Of a stretch of 64,000 nucleotides of DNA, positions 59,813-64,000 are shown piece by piece. The first letter of the stretch is position 1. Each line of letters starts with the position of its first letter. The notes beneath the pieces are model-generated. The model was not told the DNA's origin. It was given only the letters and a program-made list of their open reading frames with translations, and ran no database searches. This DNA comes from Shewanella benthica. Its GTDB lineage: Bacteria > Pseudomonadota > Gammaproteobacteria > Enterobacterales > Shewanellaceae. The position numbers and the translations under genes were made by a program. The stretch covers positions 101,595 to 165,594 of the forward strand of contig JAKVHY010000007.1 in the NCBI GenBank assembly GCA_023284085.1, read 5' to 3'.

Positions 59813-62800
59813 ATGATAGTTAAACGTTTTCAGGTGAGTTGCTTATTTTTTGTAATGTTTTTTAGTGGAAACTTATATGCTAGCGAACAGGACTCTGACC
59901 ATGTAATAATTTCTCAAAACGGCTCCAAGCTATCGCAGTTTACTGACCAAGTGCCTAATACCGCAACGATTGTGGGCGCTAAAGAGGCCGGGATTCGTTA
60001 TGAAATACGTAGCACTCCTTCAGATCACTTAGCACTGAATTACCTAGTCGAGTTGAATTCGCCCCCCTTACTTAGCCATAAAAAGAGAGCAAAACAGCGG
60101 CTGCGGAGTCAGTTTAGTCAAGAATCAACTCAAACTAGTTCTGCGTATTCGATTGCAAATCAAGCTTATCGAACAAGTATCACTCATTATTCACAATTAC
60201 TCGAACAATCGCAGATTTCAACTTTTGATAAAATCAATCGTTTAGTTAAAGGTGCTAAGTTAGTTCATCGCTTTACAAACACAACAAATATGTTGGTCTT
60301 AGCGCTAAATGCTAACGAGCTTGAGCGAGTGAGATCACTGCCAGAAGTGAAGCGCGTGACTCAAGAGCAAATATTTAGCGCCACACTAAGTGAAAGTGTT
60401 CCTTTGATTAATGCCCCTGCAGTATGGAAGATGCTTGATTCAAATGATAACTTGCTCAAGGGGACCGGTATCGTTGTCGCCGTTTTGGATTCAGGTATCG
60501 ATTATACTCATCCAGATCTTGGAGGCTGTATGGGGGAGGGTTGTCGTGTTGTTGCGGGCTATGATTTTGTTAATGATGACACCGACCCGATGGATGGCTA
60601 TGGTCATGGAACACACGTAGCTGGAATTATTGGGGCAAATGGATTATCAATGCAAGGTGTTGCACCAGAGGTGACCTTTCATGCGTATAAAGTGTTAAGC
60701 GATCAAGGTTATGGAGCGACTTCAGGGATTATTGCTGCATTAGAAAAAGCAGTCGATCCTGATGGTGATCCGCTAACAGATGATGCTGTCGATATTATCA
60801 ATATGAGTTTAGGTGGTGGTGGTTCTGCTGATGGTCCATTAAGTCAAGCTGTTAATGTCGCAGTTCAAAATGGCATCGTTGTCGTTGTGGCTGCTGGCAA
60901 TGACGGGGGCTACGGAGATATTAATAACTCCGAGCCTGCAAGTTCTGTAGAGGCCATTACAGTTGCTTCATCGACAAAGGAAGATGAGTTGTCCTCATTT
61001 TCATCTAAAGCTTTACCTGCAGAGGTGGTTAAGCCTGAAATTACCGCTCCAGGTAGCGATATTTACTCTACTATGCCTAATAGCTCGTATGCTTCAATGA
61101 GTGGTACCAGTATGGCTGCGCCACATGTAGCAGGCGCTGTGGCATTATTATTACAGCAACAACCTGAATTGATGCCTGCACAGGTTAAGTCAATGGTTAT
61201 GGCTGGTGGAGTTGATTTGGGCCTTGACCCTTATGCTCAGGGTACAGGTCGCCTAGATCTTGTTAAGAGTATTAATACCAGTATTGTTGCAAAGAAAGGT
61301 TTTGCTCATTTTGGTAGACTCGATGTCGATGTCGATGTCGATGGTGATAGCTTCAATAATACACAATCAATCACCCTAACTAACCTTACTGATAATGATA
61401 TCAGGTATTTAGCTTCTTTCTCCGGTGGACTTGCTGAGAATGCTCAACTTTCATTGAGTATAGAGCAGGTAGTCATTCCTGCAAACTCAAGCATTACAGT
61501 CGATATCTCTCTTTTAGTTAACGATCCAAGCAATTTTCCAGTAGCGAATACTGGCTCCGGTGTGCAGTTTGGCAGAATGTTACTCACCTCAGAATCAGCC
61601 AATAGTTTCGAAGTCCCGCTGAGCCTTGAGCATTATATCGAAGCGACATTAACAACCAATTCACCTGGTAGTGTATGGGTTTTTGTTGAGTCGAATGATA
61701 GAAGCTTTACCTCATCGGCTCAATTGTCTCAAGGCGTAGAGGAACAAATTCGCCTTACTAACAAACCTTCGTCGATGTTTGTGCTATATGCTGGGCTAAA
61801 TGAAACCCATGTATCTGATGATTTACCAGCGGGTGCAACGGTTGTCGGAATGGAAACATTTGAGTTACACCCTACAGCTAACTTTTCTCAACATTTTGAT
61901 ATAAATCACTTAGTCCATACGATAGGCGTCGGCTCTGTAAGTGGCATGTCCGGTGAAGCCTTGCCTGTATCGAGTGTTCGAGGGGATTTTATTGATTACA
62001 CTGTAAGATTAAATGACATGCTCTATTATATGGGAATGAATGGGGCATACCATGTACAACCTATGATGCCCTATCTTGCGGTGGGTAACCTCGCACAAGG
62101 TAGCCAACTTGAAATAAACAAGATGTATATGGTTGATGAGTCTCTTTTTGACTCTGATGAGCAACATCACTTTGTTTACATGAATGAGATACCAGCAGAT
62201 CAAGTTAGCGACCACCATTTTGATATCGATTTTGCCACTACGACGAATGCTGAAGTTGAGCTTAATTCAAACCAGAAACTAGGGACTTATGCATTTCAGA
62301 CCAGTGCATTTGGTTATAGCTATTCATTATTTAAAGAATCATCTGCTCAGAGGGTTGTCACTCACTACCTACCAGAACAGAGCCAGGTGTTGCCTGCGGT
62401 AACTGCTGTAAGCCAACTGGATAAAGCTTCTCCGTACAGTGCTAATTATAGTTATATTGCGTCGACTCCATTCTTTGCTGTTAATGATTTAGGTGGTCTA
62501 GATCTGTATTCAGACCTATTTAGTTTACAAGAAAAACTCATCAGTTCACCCGATACAAGCATCTCACTGAGACCAGAAGGCCTTTTTTGGTCGAGTGAAG
62601 TATGGGTCGGTGAATCACATGTAGATCTTTGGGATGTTGATGTCTCTTTAATATCAGATAATTTCATCTCTGATGTCAGGGAAAATGAGCATGAGTTGGG
62701 CTTAAATACACAATACTCTTTTTACTGTAATGGCAGTGACGGCAGTCGAGTGGTAATGGTTTCAGGACATTTACCGGCAATTGTAGCTCAGAAGATGTCC

Positions 62801-64000
62801 ATTGCTCTGCCTGTTGAAAGCTGCTCCGGCAGTAAATTTTTGCAGATCAGTTATGATAATTATTTAGGTGAAAACTTATATCGTTCAAATATAGAGTTTG
62901 AACTTTCGAGTTTTACGATCATTGATTCAATAGCAGGGATGAATCTCTATGAAGGAGAACTGTTAGTCGGTGACCAAATATTAGATAAACTGAATTCGAA
63001 TATGATTATCAGAGGTAAATATAATCTGAATTTAAGTGGTGTCGATCTGCGTCTTGATGGGGGAGAGTGGCAGGAACTAACGGCTAATGACCTCGGAGCT
63101 AGCAAATTCTCTATTGATATACCTATGGTTGCCGGCAATAGCATTGCAGATATGCGTGTCCGCTATAGGTCAAATAGTGATACTCAGGTTGTGCAGACCT
63201 TGAATGGCCTATTTCGCTTAGGGGCAGATGCAGGACTAGAGAAGGATGTCGATGGTGATGGGATCATCAATAGTGAAGATAAAGATAATGACAATGATGG
63301 TATCGATGATGAGTGGGAATATTTATATGGGCTGAACCCGTATGATCCTGATGATGCTAGCTTAGATTTTGATGGCGATGGCCTTAGTAATCAACAGGAG
63401 TACCTTTTAGGCTTAAACCCTAATTTATCCGATTCAGACGGTGACGGTATAGATGATGGTGTTGAGCTTACCAATGGTAGTGATCCGCTCGATGAGAACA
63501 GCTTTGTGGGTAGTCAGTTAACCTTGATAGCCTTTGATGATGTTAACAATGATGGCATCTCAGACTGGTTGGGTTATGAGACGCTAGAGAGCAGTGTTGC
63601 CATTACGCTATTTGATGGTAGCAGCTTTGCAAACATAGCCAGTTTTGAATTGAGTCACTCTTTTGAAAGCCCTGAAGTTTATCAACTAGGGGATAGGACA
63701 GGGGATGGTACTCAGGAATTGGGTATTTTCGGTTTTGATTCTGGTGCAAATCGCTATCAGTTAATCATTCATAATGGTGAAACAGGGCAAACGTTAGGAA
63801 AGTGGAACTGGCCTGCAACACTAGGTGAGGTAGAGTTTGTCGCGCTTGATGATTTAACCCTAGACGGTGTGCAGGAGTATGCAATTACCGGTATTCATCT
63901 GGTCAATGGCGCTCGACAACTTGTCGTTAAAGATGGCTCGACCAAGGGGGGGTACCAAACGTTCAAGTGGCCAAACCTTTGGGCTAATGCCCGTATAGTG
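59813..64000 (+). CDS. Exported subtilase (S8) with TSP3 and W-rich propeller (C-terminus beyond window)
   Basis: The frame is open from ATG 59813 (AAGGAAGAG site) to the window end, 1396 codons. Signal peptide about 1-25 (FFVMFFSGNLYA). An inhibitor-like propeptide ends near residue 190. S8 domain with D226 (AVLDSGIDYTHPD), H265 (GYGHGTHVAG), an AAGND oxyanion segment near 363 and S433 (MSGTSMAAPHVAG), all intact. The middle (about 500-1130) is beta-rich without a clear family, though it includes cysteines and DVDVDVDGDS. TSP3 repeats run from about 1145 to 1235 and the shared propeller starts near 1237, of which about 160 residues are visible up to FKWPNLW. Closest in sequence to the propeller of the gene at 53398. 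The second active subtilase in the island. Confidence 0.88.
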   Translation, partial: MIVKRFQVSCLFFVMFFSGNLYASEQDSDHVIISQNGSKLSQFTDQVPNTATIVGAKEAGIRYEIRSTPSDHLALNYLVELNSPPLLSHKKRAKQRLRSQFSQESTQTSSAYSIANQAYRTSITHYSQLLEQSQISTFDKINRLVKGAKLVHRFTNTTNMLVLALNANELERVRSLPEVKRVTQEQIFSATLSESVPLINAPAVWKMLDSNDNLLKGTGIVVAVLDSGIDYTHPDLGGCMGEGCRVVAGYDFVNDDTDPMDGYGHGTHVAGIIGANGLSMQGVAPEVTFHAYKVLSDQGYGATSGIIAALEKAVDPDGDPLTDDAVDIINMSLGGGGSADGPLSQAVNVAVQNGIVVVVAAGNDGGYGDINNSEPASSVEAITVASSTKEDELSSFSSKALPAEVVKPEITAPGSDIYSTMPNSSYASMSGTSMAAPHVAGAVALLLQQQPELMPAQVKSMVMAGGVDLGLDPYAQGTGRLDLVKSINTSIVAKKGFAHFGRLDVDVDVDGDSFNNTQSITLTNLTDNDIRYLASFSGGLAENAQLSLSIEQVVIPANSSITVDISLLVNDPSNFPVANTGSGVQFGRMLLTSESANSFEVPLSLEHYIEATLTTNSPGSVWVFVESNDRSFTSSAQLSQGVEEQIRLTNKPSSMFVLYAGLNETHVSDDLPAGATVVGMETFELHPTANFSQHFDINHLVHTIGVGSVSGMSGEALPVSSVRGDFIDYTVRLNDMLYYMGMNGAYHVQPMMPYLAVGNLAQGSQLEINKMYMVDESLFDSDEQHHFVYMNEIPADQVSDHHFDIDFATTTNAEVELNSNQKLGTYAFQTSAFGYSYSLFKESSAQRVVTHYLPEQSQVLPAVTAVSQLDKASPYSANYSYIASTPFFAVNDLGGLDLYSDLFSLQEKLISSPDTSISLRPEGLFWSSEVWVGESHVDLWDVDVSLISDNFISDVRENEHELGLNTQYSFYCNGSDGSRVVMVSGHLPAIVAQKMSIALPVESCSGSKFLQISYDNYLGENLYRSNIEFELSSFTIIDSIAGMNLYEGELLVGDQILDKLNSNMIIRGKYNLNLSGVDLRLDGGEWQELTANDLGASKFSIDIPMVAGNSIADMRVRYRSNSDTQVVQTLNGLFRLGADAGLEKDVDGDGIINSEDKDNDNDGIDDEWEYLYGLNPYDPDDASLDFDGDGLSNQQEYLLGLNPNLSDSDGDGIDDGVELTNGSDPLDENSFVGSQLTLIAFDDVNNDGISDWLGYETLESSVAITLFDGSSFANIASFELSHSFESPEVYQLGDRTGDGTQELGIFGFDSGANRYQLIIHNGETGQTLGKWNWPATLGEVEFVALDDLTLDGVQEYAITGIHLVNGARQLVVKDGSTKGGYQTFKWPNLWANARIV

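Noticed and set aside
61318..61345. gatgtc hexamer run in the last gene, considered as a phase-variation microsatellite
   Set aside because: Hexamer repeats keep the frame and only about four copies are present; it simply encodes DVDVDVDGD.

Overview
The window looks like chromosome of a marine gammaproteobacterium close to Shewanella. This is inferred from gene content: an RfaH/JUMPStart-controlled polysaccharide locus primed by a WecA homologue, very large Sec-exported proteins with thrombospondin type-3 (TSP3) and FG-GAP repeats, and moderate-to-low GC. No tRNA, rRNA, CRISPR array, transposase or phage gene was recognised.

Layout. (1) 1-426, minus: the start of a beta-CASP/metallo-beta-lactamase RNase-like gene, cut by the window edge. 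(2) 427-2706: an rfaH-like antiterminator gene between two blocks of degenerate short repeats, then a long leader with a candidate promoter and a JUMPStart/ops element (ops 2499-2510). (3) 2707-25398, plus: a surface-polysaccharide operon in order wecA, lipoprotein, KpsD-like exporter, KpsM, KpsT, KpsE-like, rmlA-rmlC-rmlD-rmlB, manC, a manB-glycosyltransferase fusion, gmd, rmd, a sulfotransferase, a WcbI-like gene, a GT32-like/sulfotransferase fusion and two more sulfotransferases. A strong terminator follows at 25451-25479. The gene set predicts a polymer made from dTDP-L-rhamnose and GDP-mannose/GDP-D-rhamnose, probably sulfated, exported by a Kps-type ABC system and expressed through RfaH antitermination. 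(4) 25482-27243, minus: two exported proteins, one resembling phage tail-fibre or trimeric adhesin shafts. (5) 27578-64000, plus: an island of giant exported proteins. It holds a 2615-residue Ig/FG-GAP protein, a CRTAC1-type FG-GAP + ASPIC/UnbV protein, an exported YyaL-type thioredoxin-fold protein with a DsbD-alpha-like tail, a beta-helix protein, and four proteins ending in the same TSP3 + W-rich propeller module.

The most notable feature is that four-member family (42932-44584, 44938-53019, 53398-59631, 59813-beyond the end). One conserved module of about 410 residues, with seven to eight blade-like repeats, is attached to unrelated N-termini: nothing else, a subtilase with cohesin/dockerin/lectin-like modules, a triple 520-residue repeat of unknown fold, and a second subtilase. 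A common tail on two proteases and two non-proteases suggests shared targeting, docking or secretion. This is inference.

Limits: all assignments come from reading motifs. No database search, structure prediction or codon statistics were run, and domain boundaries are approximate.
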